A stretch of 22,968 bases of DNA from JBEGTT01 sp041179245 (GCA_041179245.1 JBEGTT010000021.1:1-22968); one strand, 5' to 3'; counted from the first letter of the stretch, positions 1 to 7,420 are shown. Translations and numbers: made by a program. The notes: generated from the sequence alone by a model not told the origin.

Positions 1-1
1 T

Positions 2-1408
2 GTGGATGAAGAAGAAGTCAAAAATCTGCGCGCCACCATTCAGGGGGAATTGCCGCAACGACATTTTGGTGATGCCGTTCGGCTGGAAGTTGCCGACACC
101 TGCCCAGAAGCGATTTCCAGCTTTCTGCTGGCCCAATTTGAATTGCAGGAAAGTGACCTTTACCGCGTTCATGGTCCGGTTAATCTGGTGCGCCTGTTCC
201 AGATGCCGGATCAGGTTGATCGCCCCGATTTGCGTTTTCCACCCTTTATACCCGGCTTGCCAAAGCAGTTGGAAAAACGCCGCCCCGATGTTTTTTCGAG
301 CATCCGCAAAGGCGATATCCTCCTGCACCATCCCTATCAGTCCTTCCAGCCGGTGGTCGACTTTCTGGAGCAGGCCACCACCGATCCCGCTGTTGTCGCC
401 ATCAAAATGACGGTTTACCGGACTGGTACAGATTCCGTACTGATGGATGCGCTGATTCGCGCCGCCCGTAACGGCAAGGAAGTTACCGTTGTCGTTGAAC
501 TGCTGGCGCGCTTTGATGAGGAAGCCAATATCGGCTGGGCTGCCAAGCTAGAAGATGCTGGCGCTCACGTCGTTTTTGGCGTTGTGGGTTACAAAACCCA
601 CTGCAAGATGCTGATGGTGGTGCGCCGCGAAGTGGTCCAAGAGGAAGATCAACATGAATCTCAGGGCCAGACCATTTTGCGCCGTTATATCCATCTGGGC
701 ACCGGCAACTATCACCCCCGAACCGCACGGATGTACACCGATTTTGGCTTACTCACCTGCCACCCCGATATGGGGGCCGATGTTTCCGAAGTCTTCCAGC
801 AACTCACCGGGCTAGGAAAACCGCAGCCGCTGAAATACCTGATGCAGTCACCCTTCACCCTGCACCCCGGCGTAATGGAAGCCATTCGAGCAGAAACCGA
901 GATAGCCCGCAGTGGTAAACCTGCCCGCATTGTGGCCAAAATGAATGCCTTGCTGGAACCGGAAGTGATTGAAGCGCTTTATGAGGCATCCCAAGCGGGC
1001 GTTCGTATTTACTTGATTATTCGCGGCGTCTGCGCCCTGCGTCCTGGCGTTCCGGGGCTTTCAGAGAACATTAAAGTTCGTTCGGTGATTGGTCGTTTCC
1101 TTGAGCATCACCGTATTTTTCTGTTCCGCGCCGGCGGCGAAATGAAGGTTTGGTTATCCAGCGCTGACTGGATGGAACGCAATTTCTTCCGTCGCATTGA
1201 AACAGCTTTCCCGATTCTTGATCCCCGCATCAAGCGCCGCGTGCTGACCGAAGGCCTACGACCTTACGTCGCGGATAACACCCAATCTTGGATGATGGAT
1301 GGTCAAGGGCATTACACCTTAACTAATCTCACCCGTCGCGGCCGGAGCAAACAACGTAGTGCTCAACAAGAACTGATGGGCCGTCTAGGGAAACCAGGCC
1401 AAGAATAA
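2..1408 (+). CDS. ppk: Polyphosphate kinase 1, C-terminal part (5' end outside window)
   Basis: PPK1 reversibly polymerises the gamma-phosphate of ATP into polyphosphate. The 468 visible residues match the middle and C-terminal domains of PPK1, which is usually about 690 residues, so roughly a third lies left of the window; the apparent GTG at base 2 is just an internal codon. Seen directly: the AxFDEEANI segment (residues about 169-177), the YKTHCK segment whose His200 corresponds to the autophosphorylated histidine of E. coli PPK (His435), the HLGTGNYHPRTA block (231-242), and the second catalytic histidine in FLEHHRIF (around 369). The C-terminal SSADWMERNFFRRIE block is intact and the reading frame is unbroken. 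It is followed after 3 bp by dgkA, so the two are probably co-transcribed. Family identity is certain; direction of the reaction in vivo is not shown by sequence. Confidence 0.96.
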   Translation: MDEEEVKNLRATIQGELPQRHFGDAVRLEVADTCPEAISSFLLAQFELQESDLYRVHGPVNLVRLFQMPDQVDRPDLRFPPFIPGLPKQLEKRRPDVFSSIRKGDILLHHPYQSFQPVVDFLEQATTDPAVVAIKMTVYRTGTDSVLMDALIRAARNGKEVTVVVELLARFDEEANIGWAAKLEDAGAHVVFGVVGYKTHCKMLMVVRREVVQEEDQHESQGQTILRRYIHLGTGNYHPRTARMYTDFGLLTCHPDMGADVSEVFQQLTGLGKPQPLKYLMQSPFTLHPGVMEAIRAETEIARSGKPARIVAKMNALLEPEVIEALYEASQAGVRIYLIIRGVCALRPGVPGLSENIKVRSVIGRFLEHHRIFLFRAGGEMKVWLSSADWMERNFFRRIETAFPILDPRIKRRVLTEGLRPYVADNTQSWMMDGQGHYTLTNLTRRGRSKQRSAQQELMGRLGKPGQE

Positions 1409-1411
1409 ATA

Positions 1412-1777
1412 ATGGAAAGTCCCTATAAAGGCAAAACTGGCTTGCGCCGCTTATGGAATGCCCTGCATTACTCAATGGACGGCTTAAAAGCCGCCTATCA
1501 GCATGAGGATGCGTTTAGGCAGGAAGTCCGACTAGCGGCCATTCTCATTCCATTGGCGCTCTGGTTGCCCCTTAGCCCCGCCGAAAAAGGGCTGATGATC
1601 GCCAGCGTACTGGCCGTTCTGGTGGTTGAATTACTCAACTCAGCCATTGAAGCCGTGGTTGACCGAGTTTCGCTGGAAAATCACCACTTGGCCAAACGCG
1701 CCAAGGATATCGGCAGCGCCGCTGTCTTTGTCAGCCTAGCCTGCGTGATGCTGGTTTGGGGCGTCATCCTGCGCTAA
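1412..1777 (+). CDS. dgkA: Diacylglycerol kinase (prokaryotic DgkA type)
   Basis: This is a small integral inner-membrane kinase that phosphorylates diacylglycerol to phosphatidic acid with ATP. At 121 residues it is the usual DgkA length. It has the amphipathic N-terminal region (AFRQE, 34-38), three hydrophobic segments (about 40-56, 61-78, 102-120) and the active-site signature VELLNSAIEAVVDR (72-85), including Glu73, Asn76 and Glu80, plus RAKDIGSAAV (96-105) with Lys98 and Asp99. It starts 3 bp after ppk with no strong ribosome site, suggesting translational coupling. Its TAA stop overlaps by 4 bp the convergent zinc-finger-like gene on the minus strand. In context, a role in returning diacylglycerol released by the nearby PlcP-like enzyme to phospholipid synthesis is plausible but inferred. 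Confidence 0.96.
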   Translation: MESPYKGKTGLRRLWNALHYSMDGLKAAYQHEDAFRQEVRLAAILIPLALWLPLSPAEKGLMIASVLAVLVVELLNSAIEAVVDRVSLENHHLAKRAKDIGSAAVFVSLACVMLVWGVILR

Positions 1778-2013
1778 AACGGCGAGCAGCGAAGGCGGCT
1801 CAAACTGGTCAGAAAATCAGCCGCTCGACTGGCCGAACTACGGTTGATTTCAGTTTGCATACGGCCAAAGGCATCACGAATTTCTGGCGGCGCTTTGGAC
1901 TCCTGAATACTCTGTTTACAGCGCCAACGCTGGCCACGTTTGGTGTGGATTAAGGCCATAGCATCAACTTCATGGTGACTACGGCAAGCGTAACAGTACT
2001 TTTTCTCGGTCAT
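1774..2013 (-). CDS. Small zinc-finger-like protein of unknown function
   Basis: This 79-residue hypothetical protein has an N-terminal cysteine/histidine cluster: C7-x2-C10 followed by His13, His14 and Cys32 in an RWRC segment. That resembles a small zinc-binding knuckle, although a complete four-ligand set is not obvious. The C-terminal half is basic and helix-prone (a DAFGRMQTEINR stretch). The ATG at 2013 is preceded by GGGAG about 9 bases upstream, a good ribosome site, which supports a real gene. The stop overlaps the dgkA stop region convergently. It is divergent from the GGDEF gene, with a 111-160 bp shared upstream region. I do not recognise a specific function. Confidence 0.7.
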   Translation of the reverse strand: MTEKKYCYACRSHHEVDAMALIHTKRGQRWRCKQSIQESKAPPEIRDAFGRMQTEINRSSASRAADFLTSLSRLRCSPF

Positions 2014-2094
2014 GTTGAATCACTCCCATGCAATCTGTCCGCATAGATTGAAGGCATTGGGTTACACGTTTATGACAGTTTTGGTGAAACAAAA

Positions 2095-2123
2095 TAGTCA
2101 CCCATTCGTCACGATACTTTCTT
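2095..2123 (+). promoter_or_regulatory. Candidate PhoB box upstream of the GGDEF gene
   Basis: Three 7-bp units sit exactly 11 bp apart: TAGTCAC (2095-2101), TCGTCAC (2106-2112) and CTTTCTT (2117-2123). The known Pho box consists of CTGTCAT-like 7-mers separated by 4 bp. The 29-bp block matches the block upstream of the glycosyltransferase gene at 20 of 29 positions. A weak -10-like TTATTG lies at 2122-2127. If this is a promoter, the possible TTG start at 2125 would be unusable and ATG 2173 is favoured. The match is suggestive, not decisive. Confidence 0.5.
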
Positions 2124-2172
2124 ATTGCCAGTGCATGATGAATGCTTCCATAAGCAGCTTGTGCACCCACCG

Positions 2173-3189
2173 ATGGCGGCAGACCTCTACGATTCCGAGC
2201 AAAGTAAATTATCAAATTTTGCTGGCGAAATTCAGACCGCCAGTGACCTTTGCCGGGAATCCATATTTGTTGACGACACCACGCTTAACAAGACTATTTA
2301 CGACCTATTTGAGCAATCAGTTCAGACCCAAAATATCCCGATTCTCTGTAACGGCGATGTGGTCGGCTTAATCAATCGCGACAATTTCATGCGCAGTATG
2401 GCCAGGCGATTTCATTGGGAGCTTTACGCCAATAAACGCTGCACCAAGATGATGGATCTCGCCCCCGTAACAGTTGAGGCAGACACCCCGATTAGTCAAA
2501 TTGCTGACCGCTTATTAGGCACCCAAAATTCAAACAGGTTATCCGATGGGTTCGTGGTCAAAAGAGGCAAAAAACTGGTGGGCACTGGCTTAACCAGTGA
2601 TGTCCTTGCAGCCCTGTTGTTCTCGCAAAAAATCCTGTCAGAACAGCTTGTTTCCAGCAATTTGAAGTTGATTGAACTGTCTATTACCGATCCGCTAACG
2701 GGTGTCCACAATCGCCGACACTTCAACGAAATCCTGCCCATTGAGCTTAAACGTGCCCAACGGGATGAGCTTCACCTTGGTCTATTGATGGCCGACATCG
2801 ATTTCTTTAAAAAACTGAATGACAAGCTGGGCCACCAAGCCGGTGACGAAGCCCTTATCCGGGTCACAACTGCCCTTAAGCAATGCCTAAAACGACCCTC
2901 AGACTATTGTTTTCGACTGGGGGGCGAAGAGTTCGGCATTGTGGCAACCGGAGAGTCGGCGGAACAATTGATTAACTTGGCTGAGAAAATCAGATCAGAG
3001 ATAGAGCAGCTCAACATACTAAATCCAGACCACCCTCAAGGTATCGTGACCATTTCTGTTGGCCTAGCCTATTCGTCATCAGAACACCATTACTCACCCC
3101 ACCAGATTTATGAGATGGCTGATTTAGCCCTGTATGAAGCCAAGTCCAATGGACGAAACCGAGTCTGCATTTCTAAGCCCATGAGCTAA
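2173..3189 (+). CDS. Diguanylate cyclase: CBS-pair domain plus GGDEF domain
   Basis: This cytoplasmic signalling enzyme is predicted to make cyclic di-GMP from two GTP. I place the start at ATG 2173 (338 residues). In-frame TTG 2125 and GTG 2131 and 2161 are alternatives, but none has a clear ribosome site and 2125 overlaps a candidate Pho box. The N-terminal half (about residues 25-155) resembles paired CBS domains of the kind linked to GGDEF/EAL proteins, including a FHWELYANK segment. The C-terminal GGDEF domain (about 172-335) has DPLTGVHNRRHF, the metal-binding DIDFFKKLND, and an intact RLGGEEF active-site loop. An inhibitory I-site RPSD lies at the canonical spacing before it, so product inhibition is expected. 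No membrane segment is seen. CBS pairs commonly bind adenine nucleotides, so activity may respond to energy state; this is inferred. Confidence 0.93.
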   Translation: MAADLYDSEQSKLSNFAGEIQTASDLCRESIFVDDTTLNKTIYDLFEQSVQTQNIPILCNGDVVGLINRDNFMRSMARRFHWELYANKRCTKMMDLAPVTVEADTPISQIADRLLGTQNSNRLSDGFVVKRGKKLVGTGLTSDVLAALLFSQKILSEQLVSSNLKLIELSITDPLTGVHNRRHFNEILPIELKRAQRDELHLGLLMADIDFFKKLNDKLGHQAGDEALIRVTTALKQCLKRPSDYCFRLGGEEFGIVATGESAEQLINLAEKIRSEIEQLNILNPDHPQGIVTISVGLAYSSSEHHYSPHQIYEMADLALYEAKSNGRNRVCISKPMS

Positions 3190-3281
3190 TTTCACCATCC
3201 CATTTGACTGTCAAAAATAGTTAACACAGAGAACCTCTCTGAACAGCTACAGTCTGCTGACAATTCAAACGGAGTTCGTTC

Positions 3282-3491
3282 ATGAGAACAGCAAAACCAG
3301 AGTACATTCAGGCCGCCTCGGTGCTAAGCAATTCTGAAAAAGAGCGCCTTTTTAGCCGGATGGCCTCAAAAATTTCCCGGAAAGTGGTTAAGCAAAAGAT
3401 TGAAGACTTAGAAGCGCTGGCCATTCAACTGGAGATAGAAGATGAGCAACTCGTCGAGTGGTTAGAAAAAGTCCGGCAGTTAAGAAAGTAG
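3282..3491 (+). CDS. Small helical protein of unknown function, upstream of the CorA-like gene
   Basis: This 69-residue, highly charged, helix-rich protein has no membrane segment, signal peptide or cysteines. Its second half (KQKIEDLEALAIQLEIEDEQLVEWLEK) looks like a coiled coil or helical hairpin. The ATG at 3282 is preceded by CGGAG 8-9 bases upstream, a reasonable ribosome site. Its stop lies 17 bp before the GTG start preferred for the CorA-like gene, so the two probably form an operon. I do not recognise the family. A role as a partner or regulator of the transporter is a guess from position only. Confidence 0.7.
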   Translation: MRTAKPEYIQAASVLSNSEKERLFSRMASKISRKVVKQKIEDLEALAIQLEIEDEQLVEWLEKVRQLRK

Positions 3492-3508
3492 AAACACAGG
3501 GAAAAACC

Positions 3509-4819
3509 GTGTCGCTTGAAAAAATCAGGGAACTACTGACTAAACAAAAACTGATTCAAGGCATGGTCCACGAGCAGCAAATGCTGAAGCACAATCTGGT
3601 CGAAACCATTGTGCATCGGCAACACATGAGTGAAATCAGAGGGTTGCTCGCCACTATCCCAACGGGTGAAATTGCGAGTTTATTGGAATCTGTTCCTCTC
3701 GTTGACGCCCAAATCGTATGGAAACAGATTCCTGTTGAACGGGAGGATGATGTTCTCTGGGAATTAAACGAAAGCCTGCGCGAAGCCTTGGCACAAGGGC
3801 GCGAGCCAATCAAAACAGATAGCCAGATTAATGCTTTCGAACTGATTGATGGCCGCCTTAAACAGGTTGAAATTTCCTCTAGAAAAGACTTCGAAGGCAT
3901 TTCGCCAGTGTGGATTGATCTATTGGGTGCCAGCAAAGCTGAGCTAAAGTTCGTCGGCCAATTTTTCGCGCTCGAACTTCCCTTTCCCGGTGAAAGCACC
4001 GACCTTGAGGTTAGCACCCGCTTTCATGTTTTAGATACCGGTGAGGTTCACCTGCGGTCCAACTTTTTACTCGACCGAGAGGGTAATTCCCGGAGTGTTC
4101 CTGTTGCCTTCATTGTTCACCACGGCATTCTGTTCAGCATTCGCAATGAAGAATTGCCGGTTTTTCGCCTACAACGCCGTCGTGCCAGAACTGAGCAGGG
4201 GTATGTCACCGATTGCCGAGACATCTTGCTCGATCTCTATGGGGCGGATGTTGAATACTCCGCAGACTCCCTTGAGGACATCTATGAAACACTTGGCAAA
4301 GTGGGCCGCAAGGTACTTAGCGAACGCGTGACCGATGAAGATGCTGCCGGAATTCTGGGGGATATTGCCGAAGAGGAAGATCTGAATGGCCGTATCCGTA
4401 GCAATATTCTGGATACCCAGCGCGCTTTGTCATTCCTGATGCGTAATAAAGGGTTTTCACAAAACCAACTCGAAGACGCCAAACAAATCCTTCGTAATAT
4501 TGAATCGTTGAATAGCCACACTTCATTTTTGTTCGACAAAATTAACTTTCTGATGGACGCCACCATTGGTTTCATCAACATTAACCAGAACAAACGGGTT
4601 AATCAGCTCACCGTATTTGGGGTGGTATTTATGCCGATCAACATTCTGGCTGGTGTTGGTGGAATGTCTGAATTTTCAATGATGACTGAAGGCATCCCTT
4701 GGCCGGTCTCGTATGGCGCATTCATTCTTGGTTTGGGGTTCATTGGCTGGGCAACCTATGTCATGGTTAAGCATTTAGAAACGCGAAAATTGAAAGCCAA
4801 GAGCGGCAACGTGAAATAA
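3509..4819 (+). CDS. CorA-like divalent metal transporter with MgtE_N-like domain
   Basis: This is a predicted inner-membrane Mg2+/divalent-cation channel of the CorA superfamily. GTG 3509 is preferred (436 residues) because AGGGA lies about 7 bases upstream; GTG 3458 would overlap the preceding gene without a ribosome site. Residues about 20-95 (HMSEIRGLLATIPTGEIASLLESVP and following) resemble the helical MgtE N-domain. The central part is soluble and CorA-like, with the long stalk helix leading to two C-terminal membrane segments (about 366-383 and 396-417). The CorA pore signature GMN is replaced here by GMS (385-387, in VGGMSEF). This combination of an MgtE-like sensor domain and a CorA pore, with Ser in place of the canonical Asn, makes the ion selectivity uncertain. 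Confidence 0.85.
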   Translation: MSLEKIRELLTKQKLIQGMVHEQQMLKHNLVETIVHRQHMSEIRGLLATIPTGEIASLLESVPLVDAQIVWKQIPVEREDDVLWELNESLREALAQGREPIKTDSQINAFELIDGRLKQVEISSRKDFEGISPVWIDLLGASKAELKFVGQFFALELPFPGESTDLEVSTRFHVLDTGEVHLRSNFLLDREGNSRSVPVAFIVHHGILFSIRNEELPVFRLQRRRARTEQGYVTDCRDILLDLYGADVEYSADSLEDIYETLGKVGRKVLSERVTDEDAAGILGDIAEEEDLNGRIRSNILDTQRALSFLMRNKGFSQNQLEDAKQILRNIESLNSHTSFLFDKINFLMDATIGFININQNKRVNQLTVFGVVFMPINILAGVGGMSEFSMMTEGIPWPVSYGAFILGLGFIGWATYVMVKHLETRKLKAKSGNVK

Positions 4820-4821
4820 AA

Positions 4822-4850
4822 CCATCACACTTTCGTCACCAAGCTGTCTT
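4822..4850 (+). promoter_or_regulatory. Candidate PhoB box upstream of the Agt/PlcP pair
   Basis: Units CCATCAC (4822-4828), TCGTCAC (4833-4839) and CTGTCTT (4844-4850) recur every 11 bp with 4-bp spacers, the geometry of Pho boxes. GATAGT at 4864-4869, 13 bp after the last unit, is a possible -10 element (TATAGT in well-known Pho promoters, usually about 10 bp away). If right, transcription would begin near 4876 and the glycosyltransferase would start at ATG 4922. Confidence 0.55.
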
Positions 4851-4921
4851 TTTTGGGCGGCAAGATAGTTGGTATGAAAATAGACGATCTGACCATTCGC
4901 CAGTTATCCAGCCGCTCACAA

Positions 4922-6130
4922 ATGCGGCTGGCCTTAGTCACCGAGACCTTTCCCCCAGAAATCAATGGCGTGGCCATGACGCTTGGCCGGATTTCTGATG
5001 GTCTGAGTAAACGGGGGCACTCAATGCAGCTGGTGCGTCCTCGTCAGAAAAGTGACCTTCTGATTGAACCCCTCGCTGACACTAGTTCATTGGCCGCCAG
5101 CCAGCCGTTCGCCCAAGCCCTCGTTCGCGGTTTACCTATCCCCAATTACGATGGTTTGCGTTTTGGTCTTCCGGCACGCAAACATCTGGCGAGCTTATGG
5201 CAGCATGATCGTCCGGATCTGGTTCACGTGGCGACCGAAGGGCCGCTAGGTTGGTCTGCGGTGATGGCCGCGCGGCAACTCAAGATTCCGGTCACCTCTA
5301 GCTTTCACACCCACTTTGACCACTACAGCCAGCACTATGGGCTGGGCTGGCTCAAGCAACCGGTGGTCAATTACTTACGCAAACTGCACAACCGGACTGA
5401 AGCGACCTTTGTTCCAACCCGCGCGACTGAATCCATCTTGCGCGAACAGGGCTACCGCAACCTGCACGTCCTTTCACGCGGTGTGGATGCTGATCTATTT
5501 AACCCTCAGTTCCGTTCGCAGGCATTACGCCAGCAGTGGGGGATTGGGGTCAATGATTTGGCCGTGATTCATGTGGGGCGACTTGCTGCGGAAAAAAATC
5601 TGGCCTTGGTTGAACGGACATTTGCTGCCATCAAACAACAACATCCCACGGCCAAACTGATTCTGGTCGGCGATGGCCCCTCGCGTGCCCAATTAGCCGA
5701 GCAACACCCAGACTACATTTTTGCCGGCATGCGTACCGGCGAAGACTTGGCCGCCCATTACGCTTCGGGTGATCTGTTTCCATTTGCTAGCCTGACAGAA
5801 ACTTTTGGCAATGTTGTGCTGGAAGGCATGTCTAGCGGGCTGCCCGTACTGGCTTTTGCCTGTGCCGGCGCCGCGCAGACCATTGAACACAACCAGGACG
5901 GCCTTCTGGTGCCACCGGGTGATGAGTCAGCTTTTATTGCCACCGCGCTACGTATCGCCGCCAACCCTGAGCAAAGGGAATCGATGCGGATATCAGCCCG
6001 AATAAAAGCTGAAGGTTTATCTTGGGACAGCATTTATTCCTCGCTGGAAGATCACTTCATCCGCATCATCCGCCGGCATCAGCGGCAAAGAGCACAAGAG
6101 GAATCGTTCATTCAATTGCTTCCGGTTTAA
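4922..6130 (+). CDS. Glycosyltransferase (GT4 type), likely diacylglycerol glycosyltransferase Agt
   Basis: This GT-B fold retaining glycosyltransferase probably acts at the inner face of the cytoplasmic membrane. From ATG 4922 it has 402 residues and begins directly with the family's first strand (RLALVTETFPPEINGV). ATG 4874 and TTG 4853 are in-frame alternatives; no start has a clear ribosome site. Seen: the SSFHTHFDHY segment (about 127-135), the nucleotide-sugar binding GRLAAEKN (219-226, Arg220 and Lys225), the VGDGPSRAQL loop, and the E-x7-E motif (Glu293 and Glu301) followed by GMSSGLPV. It lies 3 bp before a PlcP-like gene. In phosphate-starved Proteobacteria an Agt/PlcP pair converts phospholipid into glycolipid via diacylglycerol. 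The GT4 family call is firm; the lipid acceptor is inferred from this pairing and the Pho box. Alternative: a mannosyltransferase of other glycolipids or polysaccharide. Confidence 0.88.
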   Translation: MRLALVTETFPPEINGVAMTLGRISDGLSKRGHSMQLVRPRQKSDLLIEPLADTSSLAASQPFAQALVRGLPIPNYDGLRFGLPARKHLASLWQHDRPDLVHVATEGPLGWSAVMAARQLKIPVTSSFHTHFDHYSQHYGLGWLKQPVVNYLRKLHNRTEATFVPTRATESILREQGYRNLHVLSRGVDADLFNPQFRSQALRQQWGIGVNDLAVIHVGRLAAEKNLALVERTFAAIKQQHPTAKLILVGDGPSRAQLAEQHPDYIFAGMRTGEDLAAHYASGDLFPFASLTETFGNVVLEGMSSGLPVLAFACAGAAQTIEHNQDGLLVPPGDESAFIATALRIAANPEQRESMRISARIKAEGLSWDSIYSSLEDHFIRIIRRHQRQRAQEESFIQLLPV

Positions 6131-6133
6131 GTA

Positions 6134-6904
6134 ATGCCTGAGGTTCGTTCAGTTTTTATCTCCGACATTCATCTCGGAACACGGGCCTGTCAGGCCGATA
6201 GCCTATTGTCTTTCCTCAAGGAGTATCCATCGCAATACTTGTTCTTGATCGGTGACATTGTTGATTTCTGGTCAATGAGCCGTGGCATTCACTGGTCTTC
6301 AGACCAAAACACCGTGCTCCAAAAAATTCTCCGCCGCGCCCGACATGGGCAGCAGGTCGTGCTGATTCCTGGCAATCACGATGAAGCCTTACGCGCCTAC
6401 GTAGGAATTTCGTTTGGAGACATTCAGGTTGAGCGCGAATGGATTCATCAGACTGCCGATGGCAAACGCTATTTGCTCATTCACGGCGATGAATATGACC
6501 AAGTCACCTATTGCCACCGGTGGTTAGCCTTGCTGGGTGATTTTCTGTACAGCCTATTGGTCCGCTTGAACCTGACCATCTCTTGGTTCCGCCGAAAAAT
6601 GCACCGCCCGGGTTATTGGTCACTGGCTGGATACGCCAAACGGAAAGTTAAAACTGCTGTCAATTTCATTTTCGACTTTGAAGATGCTGTCGCCCACGAA
6701 GCCCAGAAGCGCCAGCTAGACGGGGTCATTTGTGGCCATATTCATTGGGCCAGCATGCGCGAAATCGCAGCCAGTGACAGCCTCGCCGGCACGACCTATG
6801 TTAACTGCGGCGACTGGGTAGACAGTTGTACTGGCATCGTTGAACACATGGACGGTCGGTTGGAATTGGTGCAATGGCACCATCAGACACCCTTAGCCCT
6901 CTGA
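6134..6904 (+). CDS. plcP: PlcP-like calcineurin-family metallophosphoesterase (phospholipase C type)
   Basis: This 256-residue member of the calcineurin-like phosphoesterase superfamily has a complete dimetal site: DIHLG (Asp11, His13), GDIVD (Asp41), GNHD (Asn81, His82), IHGDE (His117) and GHIH (His202, His204). The GTRACQADSLLSFLK segment after the first motif and the long hydrophobic insertion (about 125-185) resemble the PlcP group of Sinorhizobium and marine Proteobacteria. PlcP removes the phosphate head group of phospholipids under phosphate limitation, giving diacylglycerol. Such proteins are often auto-annotated as UDP-2,3-diacylglucosamine diphosphatase (LpxH-like), which remains the main alternative. 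The 3-bp spacing from the glycosyltransferase shows co-transcription and favours the PlcP reading. The last 12 bp overlap the convergent minus-strand gene. Confidence 0.85.
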   Translation: MPEVRSVFISDIHLGTRACQADSLLSFLKEYPSQYLFLIGDIVDFWSMSRGIHWSSDQNTVLQKILRRARHGQQVVLIPGNHDEALRAYVGISFGDIQVEREWIHQTADGKRYLLIHGDEYDQVTYCHRWLALLGDFLYSLLVRLNLTISWFRRKMHRPGYWSLAGYAKRKVKTAVNFIFDFEDAVAHEAQKRQLDGVICGHIHWASMREIAASDSLAGTTYVNCGDWVDSCTGIVEHMDGRLELVQWHHQTPLAL

Positions 6905-7222
6905 AGGGGCTGGTGATTCGAGCGTTTTGATCATAAAGATGGGGTGAACGATGAATCCAAAGGAATTCGCCCACTCAACCCAAGCTGCCGGAGACGCCTT
7001 CACAAACCCTTGATCCATCGCCGTCTGCTTAATATGGCCGCCCAAGCGAACCAGCATGGACACGTAATCTTCCCCACGTAGAGCCATTGGTAATTCGGGG
7101 TCAACCCCCACCATTAAATGAGCAGCCTGACCCGCCGTCAGGGTTTTCATCTTCATCCAGTAGTCCCATCTGACGGGATAGTCATCCCAGCTCGGCACGT
7201 TGTTTTTTTCTTGACTATCCAT
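6893..7222 (-). CDS. Hypothetical protein, 109 residues
   Basis: This is a small soluble protein of unknown function. The sequence is well-mixed, with several Trp residues early (PSWDDYPVRWDYWMKMKTL) followed by LTAGQAAHLMVGVDPELP, a pattern seen in the N-terminal part of various uncharacterised proteobacterial proteins where a Trp/Leu-rich stretch precedes an A-x-L-(M/L)-x-G-(V/I)-DP motif. No signal peptide or membrane segment is present. ATG 7222 has no clear ribosome site; ATG 7159 (MKMKTL) is an in-frame alternative. It is convergent with plcP (12-bp overlap) and divergent from olsB, so its promoter would lie near the olsB Pho array. I do not assign a function. Confidence 0.6.
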   Translation of the reverse strand: MDSQEKNNVPSWDDYPVRWDYWMKMKTLTAGQAAHLMVGVDPELPMALRGEDYVSMLVRLGGHIKQTAMDQGFVKASPAAWVEWANSFGFIVHPIFMIKTLESPAPSEG

Positions 7223-7317
7223 TTTGATTTTGTAATCGCAGTGTTAAGACCATCGCTAAGATTCGCCAAGTGCAAAAACAGTTCCAAATTTTATTGTGTT
7301 TCGGCGTTATAACAGCC

Positions 7318-7379
7318 CCGCCATAAAACTGTCATCTACCCGTCGCCAAACTGCAAAACATCTGTCAAAGCAGCGTCAT
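7318..7379 (+). promoter_or_regulatory. Array of up to six in-phase PhoB half-sites upstream of olsB
   Basis: CTGTCAT-like 7-mers recur every 11 bp: CCGCCAT (7318), CTGTCAT (7329), CCGTCGC (7340), CTGCAAA (7351), CTGTCAA (7362) and GCGTCAT (7373-7379), each separated by 4 bp. The second is a perfect consensus unit. A TAAAGT at 7390-7395 begins 10 bp after the last unit, the same spacing as in the classic phoA promoter (TATAGT). This predicts transcription from about 7402 and therefore translation from ATG 7421. The periodicity is directly visible; PhoB control is inferred. Confidence 0.7.
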
Positions 7380-7389
7380 ATTCGGTGAT

Positions 7390-7395
7390 TAAAGT
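7390..7395 (+). promoter_or_regulatory. Putative -10 element of the olsB promoter
   Basis: TAAAGT lies 10 bp downstream of the last Pho-like half-site and about 25 bp upstream of the olsB ATG. PhoB-activated promoters replace the -35 element by the Pho box, so the absence of a good -35 is expected. Confidence 0.5.
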
Positions 7396-7420
7396 CCTCT
7401 GCACAAACAAAAGGACTTTT

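Noticed and set aside
2060..2078. Minus-strand CTGTCAT with a partial second unit, as a Pho box for the zinc-finger-like gene
   Set aside because: One perfect half-site but the second unit matches only 4 of 7 and no -10 element follows at the right distance.
3208..3225. CTGTCAA upstream of the 69-residue gene as a further Pho box
   Set aside because: A single half-site; the positions 11 bp up and downstream do not match the repeat.
3556..4017. 153-codon open frame on the minus strand inside the CorA-like gene
   Set aside because: It lies wholly antisense to a well-supported gene and its translation is Ser/Arg-rich with no family features.
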